Shown piece after piece: positions 13,401 to 24,400 of a stretch of DNA of 64,000 nt. The stretch is from Hypomesus transpacificus (taxonomy: Eukaryota > Chordata > Actinopteri > Osmeriformes > Osmeridae), in NCBI RefSeq assembly GCF_021917145.1, contig NC_061063.1:7608376-7672375 (forward strand). Direction: 5' to 3'. A model generated the notes under the pieces. The model ran no database searches. It was not told where the DNA came from and saw only the letters and a program-made list of their open reading frames with translations. A program made the position numbers and the translations under genes. Positions within the stretch are counted from its first letter, which is position 1; each line of letters begins with the position of its first letter.

Positions 13401-13616
13401 TTATGACTCTAGGTGAACTTCCCTCTGTTGGAGACATTGCAGTATCCTGGTTGGATCTACGTCATTATCTTTCTCCTGGCTGGAATTCCAAGTCTGGTGG
13501 TCCCTGGTGTGGCAATATACAAACTTATTCAAAAATGCTGCTGCAAGAAGGACATATATACAACCAAAGTTGACACCATATCTGCAGCAGTGGACATGCA
13601 GGACAAAAGGGCATAG
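7452..13616 (+). CDS. slc6a19: Sodium-dependent neutral amino-acid transporter, slc6a19-like copy A
   Basis: Twelve coding exons: 7452-7650, 10388-10528, 10651-10788, 10929-11110, 11219-11329, 11439-11551, 11996-12124, 12240-12396, 12543-12747, 12842-13001, 13144-13306, 13413-13616. All join in phase to give 633 aa; human SLC6A19 is 634. Opening [16 protein letters not shown] and [11 protein letters not shown] match B0AT1. TM1 carries [13 protein letters not shown] and TM6 carries [14 protein letters not shown] with the usual pocket residues. The large extracellular loop has N-glycosylation sequons such as NIT and NST. B0AT1 moves neutral amino acids with Na+ across apical gut and kidney membranes, partnered by ACE2 or collectrin. 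Intron 3 has a GC donor (CGG|GCAAGT); moving it to the nearby GT would break the frame. Intron 1 holds a LINE piece and intron 6 a SINE. Confidence 0.93.
8746..9510 (-). mobile_element. Degraded LINE (CR1/L2/Rex1-like) reverse transcriptase fragment
   Basis: Minus-strand frames read [20 protein letters not shown], then [15 protein letters not shown], then [12 protein letters not shown] (the FADD catalytic core, about 9200-9230), then [19 protein letters not shown] and [14 protein letters not shown]. These are consecutive blocks of a non-LTR reverse transcriptase. The frame changes between blocks, so the copy is dead, and the 5' half including any endonuclease is missing. It lies in intron 1 of slc6a19 copy A, antisense to the gene. 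Confidence 0.85.
11659..11955 (-). mobile_element. tRNA-derived teleost SINE (second family)
   Basis: On the minus strand it begins GGGGCGGCTGTGGGTCAGG, has a B-box-like GGCGGTTCGATCC about 60 bp in, contains TATCCTTGAGCAAGATTCTG, and ends CAGTCCATTTACCATTTA. This is a common dispersed teleost repeat. An internal 20-bp block (ctcacccattcatactcaca) is duplicated in tandem. It sits in intron 6 of slc6a19 copy A and ends 40 bp before the exon 7 acceptor. Confidence 0.75.
13053..13090 (+). repeat. SINE tail fragment
   Basis: TTTGGATAAAAGGGTCTACTAAATGAGTCAATG resembles the 3' tail of the SINE at 60517. The head is absent. Confidence 0.45.
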
Positions 13617-15507
13617 GAAATGACGGCAACACCATTAAACAAGATTAAACCGTTTCGAGCTAGTAGTGCATAGATGATAAGTCTTGTCTTGTGATGTGGC
13701 TATGGCTATGGCACGTTTAACTAACATGCTTGACTTTGTTCCTAAAATGTGGAATATCAATTACAAAACGTGTACAATCTTGTTAATTCTGGCAAAATGT
13801 CAATTCTGGCACAATGTCAATACTTTTACACTAGATCACACTACATTATCTAATTGTTTTTCCCTCTGTAAGAAGTATACCAACCAAACATATTAAAGGA
13901 TTGACTGAGAAGAGGAAGTCAATCAGGGATGTACGGACCATATAGAAAACATACGGCAGACTCTTCGCCTTTTCATGATCTCAAGAGCATTTTGTGATAT
14001 AAAAAATGTGTAAATTTGCTGAACATCTTTTATACTATATATATATGGCTATATAATAACTAGGGGTGTAACAATACACTCAGCTCACGATTCAATACGT
14101 ATCACGATACTGGGTGTACAATACAATACGTATCACAATATTTTGAACAACATTTTAAATTATACTGAAATTTACTTTACAGATTTATTTCCAAAACATT
14201 AAACATTTAAAAATATTCTTTATTGAACATACAATTTAGTTAACTCCGTTCAAGCGATTTCTGTGAATGCAATAAATGCACGCATGACGCAGGTGCAGAT
14301 AAGGGTCGCGTGCTGGTAGCTCAACCAATAGGATCAAACGGACGTCACATTGTAAAAATATTGCCATAACTCTGCGATACATATTGTAAAAATGTTGTAT
14401 TGCGATATAATGTTCCACGATATATTGTTACACCCCTAATAAGAACACATGTATGTTTGCAATACTGTTATGTAACTTTCATGCATGAGGACTGTAAGTT
14501 AATAAAACATACCAAGTAAGTACATAAACAAAATCAGTGTTCGGTTAATAATTGCATTAGGAGGGAACACTGATAAGATTTATAGCCAGAGGGCTGCTAC
14601 AGTCCAACATGACAGTGCATGTTTGGTAGCAGAGCTCCTCACAAGCACTTTGACAATCTGACACACCAAGTACTGTGTCTCTGTCTAAAGTCAAGTCCAG
14701 TCAAGTGGCATGTATTGTCATTTCAATCATAAAGTTGTTTGTCTCACTTTTCAAGGTTATAATCACTTTCCAAATGACAACTGTATGAAATTAAATGTGA
14801 TGGTTAGTGCATAGAATATTGTTCTCATGAGTTGGTAATGTCTGCCAGGGTTAATGTTAAGAGTTGGGAACTAATGTGTCACTGTGCTGGTAAATCACAA
14901 TGCCATAGCTTAACAGTTGGTGGTGATTTAAGCTTGCTTAAGATCCTGGTAGAATTATCCTAACCCTACAGACTCAATGCCTTTGAAACATTCCCAGGAC
15001 AGTATGCTGACGGACAATTTCCCAACACGTGCTGTCAATGATTTCAAGGAGATATCAATTCATGAATTGCATTACGTGTACTTTTAAGAGACATGACAAA
15101 TTCATTCATTCCCACCATGTCTCTAAAGGAATGGAACACATGATATATCAACTATTATCAAGATGGCTGCACCTTTTGTTGGTGTAAAACTGCTGATAAA
15201 ACATAATGCCTGACAGCCTTGGATGGGGTTACAGATAAGTCCAAGTTAAGGCGCAAAGGTCATCCGGCCTTTTAAATTATCCTTGAAAGGAACACCCCCC
15301 AAGGGAGTGAAGTATACAAGCAGAGCAAGACTCCCAGGGGAATCAGTCACATTGAGTGGGCAGAGAACAGCTGCTTGTTTCGTCTTTTAAGACTTGGATA
15401 AGATAGCAATCTTTGAAGTGCGAGTGAGAACTGAGGAGAGAAACCTGTTAGAGAATCAACTAGTTGTATCACACCTGGGGGAATATTGAGACACACAGCC
15501 AGACACT
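13617..15507. other. Intergenic region between slc6a19 copies A and B
   Basis: Holds a hAT-type MITE at 14061-14438. The likely copy A polyadenylation signal is an ATTAAA near 13893. The 5' UTR of copy B presumably lies in about 15330-15507. No other gene seen. Confidence 0.6.
14061..14438. mobile_element. hAT-type MITE, 378 bp
   Basis: Terminal inverted repeats TAGGGGTGTAACAATA and TATTGTTACACCCCTA, flanked by 8-bp direct repeats ATAATAAC (14053-14060) and ATAAGAAC (14439-14446) with one difference. AT-rich interior with repeated CAATACGTATCAC. No transposase. Confidence 0.88.
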
Positions 15508-18500
15508 ATGAGACTGAAGCTACCCAACCCGGGTCTGGATGACAGGATTCCCTCGCATCAGGAGTTGGAGAGGATGGAGAAGGAAGAGGCTGGGGATAGA
15601 CCCAAGTGGGACAATAAGACCCAGTACATGCTCACCTGTGTGGGCTTCTGTGTGGGGCTGGGGAATGTCTGGCGTTTCCCCTACCTCTGCCAAAGCCATG
15701 GAGGAGGTAAGCTGGGGTTGGGGAGACAGGATGACTTTTAGATAGACCCAATGATCCACAATTAGTAAAAATCACAGCAGCAAAAAATGGTACTGTAATT
15801 TTTTTTAAGCTGACCAATCATTGTGTTCGGATTGAATGCAATGATTTGATGGGCTACTTGCCTGTTCTCAAGACAGTAGTCAAGTAACCTATTCAAGTGA
15901 GTGGCTTTGAAGGTAATGATGGGATATTTTGGATCGGATACTTTCAAATTCAAGTCAAAATGCTAGTTTAGCAAAAATGTGTCTCTCTCTCTCTGATATT
16001 ATAAAAGACATATGCCTTACATTGTAGACAAATACAAAATAAAACATTTGTTCAGAATGTTGATTAAATGTCACTTGGGCTCTTACCCGGGTCAGATGGC
16101 TGAGCGGTTAGGGAATCGGGCTATTAATCAGGATTCCTGGTGGAGCAAAATTACGTTGTGTCCTTGGGCAAGGCACTACCCACTACTTGCCTCGGGAGAA
16201 ATGTCCCTGTACATACTCTAAGTCACTCTGGATAAGAGTGTCTGCTAAATTACTAAATGTACTATCTTATTACCAGGAGCGTTCATGATCCCGTTCCTGA
16301 TCCTGCTGGTTCTGGAGGGAATACCTCTGCTGCACCTGGAGTTTGCCATTGGCCAGCGCCTCAGAAAGGGCAGTGTGGGGGTCTGGAGTTCCATAAATCC
16401 ATACTTAACTGGTGTTGGTGGGTTTGGAAATTTTCAATTTAAATAATTCTGATGGAGGCATAATATTCCTACATCTATTCTGTGTGCAACTCTTGAAAAT
16501 GTTTTTATTTGAGACAGGTATTGCATCATTGCTGGTCTCCTTCTTGGTGGGCATGTACTACAACACCATCATGGCCTGGATCATGTGGTACCTGTTTAAC
16601 TCCTTCCAGGATCCACTGCCATGGAGCCAGTGCCCCCTAAACGCCAACAAGACAGGTAATGTACATCATAAGAGGTCCTTAAAGCTAATACAAATTCTTG
16701 TAAATATTATAATATTTTCCCAACAACTAAACTCAAGACATATTATTTAGATGAAAGTGATCTGATCGTGTAGGCTTTATTGTGCTACTGAATGCAGCCC
16801 TTGCCTTACACTGCCTCTCTGTCGTCTCCTGAAGGTCTGGTGTCTGAGTGTGAGCGTAGCACCACGGTGGACTACTTCTGGTACAGGGAGACACTGAACA
16901 CGTCCACAGCCATAGATGAGTCTGGAGGACTGCAGTGGTGGATGGTTCTAGCTCTGGTCTCTGCGTGGACTCTTCTTTATGTTTGCTGTATCAGGGGGAT
17001 TGAGACCACAGGCAAGGTAAACACTTTGTGCTCTTCCTCTGGGGGGAAAACTGCAGTCAAATAAGGTGATCTTCTGCAATATCTTGAAAATAACCACTCT
17101 TTTCCTTCATCTTCTCCTGCAGGCTGTGTACATTACTTCCACTCTTCCCTATCTGGTCCTCACAATCTTCTTGATTAGAGGCTTGACTCTTAAGGGATCT
17201 ACTAGTGGAATCATTTTTCTCTTCACGCCCGATGTAAGTGCATCCCATCCAAATGGTCCTTCAAAGCATTCACGCGTTTATGTTGATGAACACTAGCTAA
17301 CTGATGCCTGTCCTGCAGGTGAATGAGTTGATGAATCCATCCACTTGGCTGGACGCAGGTGCCCAGGTGTTCTATTCCTTCTCGTTGGCTTTTGGAGGTC
17401 TCATCTCTTTCTCCAGCTACAACTCAATACAGTAAGATATTGCTCAAAATAGGCCCACAGAAACATTGCTCGTTACGAAGTTCAATCATCCCTAAATGTC
17501 TCAATTAAACTACTTCCTGTTTATACAGCAACAACTGTGAGCAAGATGCAATCATCATCTCTATCATCAATGGGGCAACATCAGTGTACTCAGCCACGGT
17601 GATCTACTCTATCATTGGCTTCCGGGCTACAGAGAAATATGATGACTGTATGGAGGGGTTGGTACCTTTTACTTTTTCGAGACACAAACAGACTTCAAAT
17701 TTAACAGGCATGAAAATACGTGGATTGATATGACTAGATCAATAATTAGAAATGTAAAGTACACCAAGATATTTAAATTGTCCAAATACTCTTCCGTGGA
17801 AAATTGACACAATCTTTCTGGTCATGGACTGATCCCATGTTCTGTTCTCTTTATAGGAACATCCTGGCACTGACAAATGCATTTGACCTTGCTGAGAACA
17901 ACATCACATTTGACAGCTATGATACATCCCTTGCTCTGCTCAATGCCACCTCACCTGCCATCATCCAAGGTCTGGGGTTGAGTATCTGCGACTTGCAAAC
18001 GTTCCTCAGCCAGGTATGAAAGTCACGGTGTCATGACCAAACAGCATTTCTGTGTTTGGAGAACAGTTTAAGCTGATGTTGAATGTCTGGCCATGCAGGG
18101 TGTTGAAGGAACAGGTCTGGCCTTCATCGTGTTCACAGAGGCCATCACCAAGATGCCCGTGTCTCCTCTGTGGGCCATCCTCTTCTTCGTCATGCTCTTC
18201 TGCCTGGGGTTGTCCACCATGTTTGGGAACATTGAAGGAGTGGTGGTGCCACTTCAAGATCTCAATATTTTGCCCAAAACGTGGCCCAAAGAGATTTTTA
18301 CAGGTTAGAAGAATATGTCTAAAAGTTGATAAATATTATTTATACTGCTGGACCATATAAATAATTGCAACCATTTTCTTTAAGAATTTAAGAAATACAA
18401 TTGTGTCTTTTTAGGTCTGACATGTGCTGTCTCTTTTGCCGTGGGCCTCATATTCGCCCAGGGATCTGGCAACTATTGGCTGGCCCTGTTTGACAGCTTC

Positions 18501-19321
18501 GCTGGCTCTATCCCTCTCTTGGTCATTGCCTTCTGTGAGATGGTGTCTGTCATTTACATATATGGGGTGGACAGGTGAGTTACAGTCAGACCAAGGAGGT
18601 AACGATGGAAAAACACAATATCAACAGAGCAAGGGCCCTTTATCTGACCAATAAAAGCTAGAGTCCAGGTTTTTTGTCTGTCTTCTCAATGTTATCTCTG
18701 AAAGCAGGAAGTACAGCGCACACTGCTGACGCCGTCCGGTTCATTTGTTTTCACAGGTTTAACGAGGACATTGAGTTTATGATCGGGCACAAACCAAACC
18801 TCTTCTGGCAGGTCACCTGGAGGGTCATCAGTCCCCTGATCATGCTGGTCATCTTTATCTTCTACTTAGTCACTCAAATCTCCAAGACTCTGACTTACCT
18901 TGTATGGGACCAAGAGGCGGTAAGACACAAATTTCAAAGAGAAAGTTGAATGTTTTTTTCACTGTACAGCATGTTTTGAATTGTTAAACCAAATATGAAA
19001 CAATCCATGAAGTGACATGTTTTTTACTCTAACCGCAAACTCAAGAAAGGAGAATAGAGTCGGTCTGTTTTGAATGCCATAACTCAGTTGAACATTTTTT
19101 TTCTCTTGTTTTTTACTTAGGCGGAATTTCCCACCCTGGTACCGCGGCCATTCCCTGACTGGATTTATGTCATTATCTTCATCCTGGCCGGTATACCCAG
19201 CCTGGCAATCCCAGGGGTGGCCCTCTTTAAGCTCATCCAGAACCGCTGCTGCAAGAAAAACAGCAACAACATAGAAAAAGTCAAATCCATCTCTGCAAAT
19301 GTACCGATGGGCGACATGTAA
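15508..19321 (+). CDS. slc6a19: Sodium-dependent neutral amino-acid transporter, slc6a19-like copy B
   Basis: Twelve coding exons: 15508-15706, 16277-16417, 16518-16655, 16835-17016, 17123-17233, 17319-17431, 17529-17657, 17857-18013, 18099-18303, 18415-18574, 18757-18919, 19121-19321. Exon lengths match copy A exactly except the last (201 against 204). Product 632 aa. Same family signature: [31 protein letters not shown]6 [14 protein letters not shown], exon 9 [16 protein letters not shown]. Tyr in the [10 protein letters not shown] motif of TM2 is His here ([10 protein letters not shown]). Exon 1 is nearly identical to copy A and exon 9 nearly identical to copy C, which suggests gene conversion within the cluster. 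A SINE ends 15 bp before exon 2. Expected role: apical Na+-coupled neutral amino-acid uptake. Confidence 0.93.
16090..16261 (+). mobile_element. tRNA-derived SINE, copy 2
   Basis: GTCAGATGGCTGAGCGGTTA head, TGTCCTTGGGCAAGGCACTA middle, and CTCTGGATAAGAGTGTCTG tail. The B-box region is more diverged than in the other copies. It ends 15 bp upstream of exon 2 of slc6a19 copy B. Confidence 0.85.
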
Positions 19322-21483
19322 CTTTTTGCAGATTTATTTTGGCTGACGTTTCACAAAGGCATACAATAATTCATCTTAACATGAAGATGAGGACCTTTGG
19401 ACAGATTAAAGTTTTGGTTTGTCAGTTTTCATCCCCAAAAACAAAACAAAAACTTTTGTGGTTTGAGGTTTGTTGCTGTCCAGACTTTTGTCAATTGGGC
19501 TGACTTCTGTCAATAAGGATACTGGCAGATCTGTGAAGATGTTTCTCTCCAGGATTATTCATCAAAGAAACTATACATTGGAAGTATTTGTGGTGGAATG
19601 TTTGCAGTAACTGTATGACAAAATAGTCAGGATGTTGTGTTAAACCAAATATGTATCAACACCAATGGAAAGTAACAAAGATCTTTCTGATCTTTCTATC
19701 AAAAGGCAGCCTTCTAGTCAACCTGCATTAGTATAGAGTGATACTAAATCCAAGACAGACATCGCATTTTATGCATTTTACAGGATAGTTCTAACATTTG
19801 TCAATCCAATCAGCACACACGTCTGTCACAAAGTCCTTCCTACGATCAATTAATTAATAGTTTGACTCCATCCTGACTTTACAGGATAAAGGTCACCCCA
19901 ATGGTTTCTAACTAACTAATTGATCTATATGGTTCTCACAGTTCACAAATTGTACCCTTAGCAGAAAAATCATATTATCAACCCATGAACCCTTACAAGT
20001 CCCTTCCTATCTCAGCCTGAATTTAATTCATTCATTCAGTCAACTGTTTCACGAGCAACTGCTCAAACAGTCTCTGTTCATCTATCAGCTCTTTTAACCC
20101 TTGACTCAGCTGGATTATTCAAACCCTGACCTCCTGTAAGTTGCAACTGTTGGTCACAGGTCGTCTCTTATCAATAGACACAGAAGCCTCTCAGAACAAA
20201 ACACTCTTACACCACATTCATTTTACATACAACGTTAAATTCAATATCAGTGGTCTTAGCATTTGGGCAAATACTCAAATTCCAAACTTAAAAATGTGTT
20301 TTTGTAAAGCAATATTTGTAAACAGAATGTAATTATGTAAAACTGTGAACTAAACAGTATGTTCTTGTGTGTAAATACCTTGTGAAATGAAGGTGATACA
20401 AAATGGTCAGACAAAGAATTTTCCTTTGTCCAACAGAATGACAAGATCAAGATCTGCAAGATAGCATGTCTTATGTTAAATATTCTAACATTCACACACA
20501 TGCCCAAGTATTTACGTAATGTATTATTTTGTGTGGTTGAATAAATTATTTTTATTGGGAAACATGGTCATCATCACTGTTGCTTGCATATATGTCCCCT
20601 GTCATGAAGGCATTTGTAGTTTATTTGGCCATTCAAGATTCCTTGACGTGTTGCCAAGATAAACTATATTATTTGTATTGAGAGTGATGGCTACAGCATT
20701 GTTTCCCATTATATCACCTCCCATAGACCTTCTGTAAGCCATCAAATACATTATTACATTAATTAAGAGGTAATTATGACGTAGTGTGTGTGTGTAATAT
20801 CACTGATGGTCTGAACGCCAACAGTAAAGCCACTCATTGTAATTTTGTAACTCTTTGTGTTGCTTGTGCTTATTTGTGGATGTCGGTGGAAGGTTTCTTT
20901 CAAAATGTTTAGGATAAATGGAAAAATAAAAATACATTGAATGGAAGGAAAACAGCAGAATGACTAGAACACTGCAGTCTACAGAATGTTGGGCATTTAA
21001 ATAAGACATGTCAAGTCATTGTGACATCAAAAAGATTCAATAACAAACTAATAATTCTTGATAGTGGGGCACATACTCTCACAGGACAGGATACTAAATG
21101 AATTATTATCAAATGTCCTGTATCTTCATGCTTTATTGACCAGACTTGGAGCTTCAAGGCTAATGGCTTTGAAAGCGGATGGATGGATACAGGTAGGGGG
21201 GTTGTTAAAAGATAAAAGTGTAAAAGATAAAAAACCATAAAACAATGGCCTTCAGCATGTGCATATGCATACAGTGCCATGTACCAGCACCCCTATCCCC
21301 CATCCCCCACCCCCCACACACACACCTCCTCCCCCATCACACACATGCATGAACACAAATGCTGAGTTGCTGGCTAACTGGCTACTCTCAGGTATGCTAC
21401 AGTGGAAGTGCTAGTGAAACTGAGCTGTGGTTGATGCCTGTCCATTGTCTTACTTTTGCCAGTGAGGAACCAAACCTGCAGCC
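19322..21483. other. Intergenic region between slc6a19 copies B and C
   Basis: Mostly AT-rich unique sequence. A C/CA-rich tract lies at about 21290-21330. No coding exon, clear transposon or RNA gene recognised. A promoter for copy C is expected just upstream of 21484 but no TATA box stands out. Confidence 0.55.
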
Positions 21484-24400
21484 ATGAAACTGGTGCTGCC
21501 GAACCCAGGTCTGGATGATCGGATCCCTTCACTTGAGGACCTTGAGACCATGGAGCAAAAAGAGACCAGTGAAAGGCCCAAGTGGGACAACAAAGCCCAG
21601 TATATTCTCACCTGTGTGGGCTTCTGTGTGGGGCTGGGCAATGTCTGGCGTTTCCCCTACTTGTGCCAAAGCCATGGAGGAGGTAAGCTGGGGCTGAAAG
21701 GCAGAGGGGGATACAGATTGAGCTAAATGCATGACTACAATTGGGTATGTAGATTTCGAATGCAAATACAAAGTTATATCTTACTGCAGACTACAATATT
21801 CATATGATGTTCAATGTTAAGTAGTGGACAGTTTTACTTACCCACTGAGAGATTAAACAGATTGTATGCTTCGTACTAATGTGAACACCACATTTCTGTC
21901 ATTACGGTAGGGCTGACTGCATATGAACGTATCATGAGTAACACTCTCTGTGAATCTTTTGCTACTGAATCAATTGCAAACCCTGCCAACAATTTAGACA
22001 AGCATGTTATTTCAAGTATCTTTGATTTGTTTTGAAAGTGATGGAAAACAAAGCCATACGAAGATTTTTTGTGTGCTTGGGGCTAGAAATGATGACCAAA
22101 GCTGTAAATCTGTCACATATTTGTTGAGACATTTGAATAGTAGGTGCAAATGTCAAGAATCTGATCAATGATTCTTGATAATAAGTTATTTAACAATGCC
22201 TTTTACCATTACATAATGGATATTCCCACTCCTTGAAACTGTCATCCTAGGTCTTTCGATGTCAGATGCACAGGATTTCTAAAACTGCATAACAAGCAGT
22301 TTGTCCACAAACCAGGCAAATCTGTGAATGCCATTTTATGGCGGATGGCTTTTGATGCTTACTGAAAAACAATATTATATAACACAAGGTAGAAACATTT
22401 TTATAACTGAGGATGAGGTTGTTAAATATAACTTTCTTAATAAAAAGTGGGGGGACATATTCCATGTTTAATGACAACCTGCTAAATCAGGTGTGTTGGA
22501 GCAAGGAAACGTCTAGAACATGCAGGACAGGGGGCAATTGAGGACTAGGGTTAAGAACCACTTAGCTAGATGACTAAGATGCAACTTGTCCGATAAAAAA
22601 ATCCCTCTACTGCCACCTACTGAATTACTGCACGTATGTTCTGGCAGCTTCATCACAATGTGTTGGTGGAATTTCCAGGAGCCTTCATGATCCCTTTCCT
22701 GATCCTGTTGGTACTGGAGGGAACCCCCCTCTTACTGATGGAGTTTGCGATTGGCCAGCGCCTCAGGAAGGGCAGTGTGGGATGCTGGAGGTCTATCAGC
22801 CCTTACCTCACAGGAGTTGGTGAGTTCATGCACCAGTCTGAACTGGAGCAAAAGAGCAAAAGTAATCAGGAGGCTGAAATTAGGATCAGGATATTGTTCA
22901 TAGACAAATCCTAAGGATGTGGAGAGTAACAGGGTTTACACTCTTACAGGTATTGCATCAATGCTAGTGTCCTTCTTTGTGGGACTCTACTACAATACTA
23001 TCATGGCCTGGATCATGTGGTATCTGTTTAACTCCTTCCAAGATCCACTGCCATGGACACAATGCCCGCTCAATGAAAACAAGACAGGTAATGGAAAAGA
23101 AACTCAAAAGTAGACACACACATACACACACAAGCACACACAAAGCACAGACAAGCACATCCACACTTATAACTTGTTTTGTTGCCTGGTGCAGGACTAG
23201 TGGCAGAATGTGGCCAGAGCTCACCTCAGGACTACTACTGGTACAGAGTGACGCTGAACACCTCAGCAAGCATCGAGGACCCTGGAGATCTCCAGTGGTG
23301 GATTGTCCTGTGTCTCCTCTCTGCCTGGATAGTGATCGGTGTGTGTTGCATCAGGGGAATTGAATCATCAGGAAAGGTTAGAAGGTGGAAGTCTGTACAT
23401 GAACAAATTGAACTGCCCAGTTTTCAAGTGAATTTAAAATCAGCCGAGTTTTAGATTGTGAATACATGTAAACTAGACTTTTAAATAAACACTTTGTTGT
23501 TTGCAAGAGTTTCTTGTCCCACTCTTTCTCAACAGTCCTTTCTGTATTTACATGTGTGCTAGGCTGTATACATCACCTCCACGTTGCCCTACATCGTTCT
23601 CACCATCTTCCTAATCAGAGGGCTGACTCTCAAAGGTTCCCTGAGTGGCATCAAATTCCTCTTCACACCCGATGTACGTAAGCACTAACATTTACAAAAA
23701 CATCCGGACGTGTTCTTCAATTGACAAGCACCACACATTCATCCCTTCTGTGTTCTCTTGTGCATGTAAACAAAGAAAAAATACATGTTGAACTGTGTTA
23801 ATGTCCATCCCTCAAGGTCAACGAGTTGATGAAGGCTAACACGTGGCTAGATGCAGGGGCACAGGTGTTCTACTCCTTTGGCTTGGCCTGGGGAGGTCTC
23901 ATCTCATTCTCCAGCTACAACCCCGTTCAGTAAGGCCTGTTGGCTCCTCCTCATAAAATCTGTCTACAAAATATGTCTGGGATAAAGTTTCCAAGATTCA
24001 GTCTGAATTATACTCAGGTCAGAAGAACCAACATTATTTGTAAACGCCGATTGGTTCTTGATCAGCTGGCGGAATGTTAAACATCGGAAGCAATGCACTG
24101 AATCCTGGGATGTGTATTTTTGTTTTGTATGTGGAGTGAACTGTGGTCTTCTTCCCCACTTGTTCCACAGCAACGACTGTGAGAAAGATGCTGTGATTCT
24201 TGCGGTGATTACAGGGTGCACCTCTGTCTATGCGGCTACTGTTATCTACTCTATCATTGGCTTCAAGGCCACTGAAAGGTTTGATAACTGCATTAGCAGG
24301 TATGTTTGGACTCCATTTCTCTAAGGGCCTTTGATTCTGGCCTACATGAAGCACATCTGGTAAATCTTGCATAGTCTATTTTGACTTTGCCTGGAAGCTA

